Shown here piece by piece: positions 21,724 to 22,161 of a stretch of 22,161 nt of DNA (position 1 is the first letter of the stretch; the number at the start of each line of letters is the position of its first letter). Below the pieces are notes generated by a model, which saw nothing but the letters and a program-made list of their open reading frames with translations, was not told the origin of the DNA and did not search any database. A program made the position numbers and the translations under genes. The DNA is from Actinomycetes bacterium (GTDB taxonomy: Bacteria; Actinomycetota; Actinomycetes; Actinomycetales; Actinomycetaceae), in NCBI GenBank assembly GCA_023426345.1, contig JAFAAX010000105.1:1-22161 (forward strand). The letters run 5' to 3'.

Positions 21724-21756
21724 GGGTGGGATGGGGTGGGGTGGGGTGGGATCGGG
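21724..21756 (+). other. G-rich tract able to form a G-quadruplex, upstream of xseB
   Basis: Seven runs of three or four G separated by one to three bases (21724-26, 28-30, 33-36, 38-41, 43-46, 48-50, 54-56) on the template strand for xseB, ending next to its Shine-Dalgarno. The mRNA carries the C-rich complement. Confidence 0.7.
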
Positions 21757-21761
21757 TGAGG

Positions 21762-21771
21762 GACGAGGGCG
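21762..21771 (+). repeat. Dispersed GACGAGGGCG element (xseA-xseB spacer)
   Basis: Exact copy 12 bases beyond the xseA stop, beside the G-rich tract. Confidence 0.6.
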
Positions 21772-21783
21772 GCCCCGCCCGGT

Positions 21784-22161
21784 TCAGCCGGCGGGCGCCG
21801 GTCCGGACGGCCCGTCGTCGCGCGACGGGCCGGGGTTCGTGCCGAACACCTGGGCGACCAGCCGGCCGTGGGCCAGAACGGCCTCCAGCAGGTCGCCCTT
21901 CTTGACGTCGGCCGCATCGCGGACCAGGCCGCCCGACGGCGTGCGCAGCAGCGAGTAGCCGCGCTCCAGCGTCGCCTGCGGCGAGATCGCCCGCAGTGTC
22001 GCCTGCGCGCGGGCCAGCTCCGTGCGCTCGGCGGACAGGCGGCGCTCGACCGCCTGGGCGAGGCGGACGGCCTGCGCGTCGACGAGGGCCCGATGCTGCT
22101 CGAGGGCCGCGGTCGGCCGCTGGAGCACGGGGCGGGAGGCGAGGAGGGAGAGGCGCTCGCG
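21784..22161 (-). CDS. xseA: Exodeoxyribonuclease VII large subunit, C-terminal part (partial)
   Basis: The last 125 codons are visible; the gene enters from beyond base 22161. Visible sequence is the helical C-terminal region (LSLLASRPVL, then ALEQHRALVDAQAVRLAQAV and further Arg/Ala/Leu-rich helices) followed by the family-typical segment LERGYSLLRTPSGGLVRDAA and KKGDLLEAVLAHGRLVAQV, and a short Pro/Ser/Asp tail. XseA is the catalytic subunit of exonuclease VII. The catalytic domain lies outside the window. Pairing with xseB directly downstream confirms identity. Confidence 0.93.
   Translation of the reverse strand, partial: RERLSLLASRPVLQRPTAALEQHRALVDAQAVRLAQAVERRLSAERTELARAQATLRAISPQATLERGYSLLRTPSGGLVRDAADVKKGDLLEAVLAHGRLVAQVFGTNPGPSRDDGPSGPAPAG

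Overview
The window is chromosomal DNA from a very high-GC Gram-positive bacterium, most likely an actinobacterium and plausibly of the Actinomycetaceae (Actinomyces/Schaalia type). The evidence is the GC-rich third codon positions throughout, GTG/TTG starts, no in-frame TTA codon noticed by eye, and two actinobacterial gene neighbourhoods: ftsB-like/DUF501/ppx/tRNA, and greA/trhA/uppS. Family placement is inference. No transposase, integrase, phage gene or CRISPR array was found.

Layout. 1-1734 (-): 5' part of a PcrA/UvrD helicase with a long disordered N-terminus. 1735-2075: gene-free, with a 4 x 22-bp tandem repeat. 2076-5733 (-): a YkcB-like polytopic glycosyltransferase and a GT2-GtrA fusion, a surface glycosylation pair. 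5820-10461: a divergent envelope-stress module made of a LuxR-type regulator and a PspC-domain histidine kinase (-), then a PspC/beta-domain membrane protein and a small two-TM protein (+). 10462-11059: gene-free, with 22-bp repeats in inverted arrays around a perfect 17-bp inverted repeat. 11060-13402 (+): FtsB/DivIC-like protein, DUF501 protein, Ppx/GppA phosphatase and a tRNA with a Leu(UAA) anticodon but a short variable loop. 13403-13708: gene-free, with a 24-bp inverted repeat. 13709-15794 (+): histidine phosphatase, Bax1-I/YccA-like protein, FKBP prolyl isomerase. 15880-18073: MsrA (-) divergent from an AI-2E family transporter (+). 18114-20361: GreA and TrhA (-), a UppS-type prenyltransferase (+). 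20413-22161 (-): PfkB sugar kinase, XseB and the 3' end of XseA.

Most genes are housekeeping: DNA repair (PcrA, ExoVII), division and envelope (FtsB-like, UppS, glycosyltransferases), stress (PspC module, MsrA, Ppx), transcription (GreA). The unusual content is mostly between genes and in disordered protein tails. A 10-mer, GACGAGGGCG, occurs 11 times exactly; three copies extend to an identical 19-mer. Every copy is in a spacer, at a stop codon, or in a low-complexity protein segment. Separately, 22-bp-period repeats built on GA(C/G)TTCGGT occupy two spacers. greA has an intrinsic terminator directly in front of its Shine-Dalgarno, downstream of a TATACT -10 box, which looks like leader attenuation.

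All calls are by eye from sequence and remembered family features; no database search was run.
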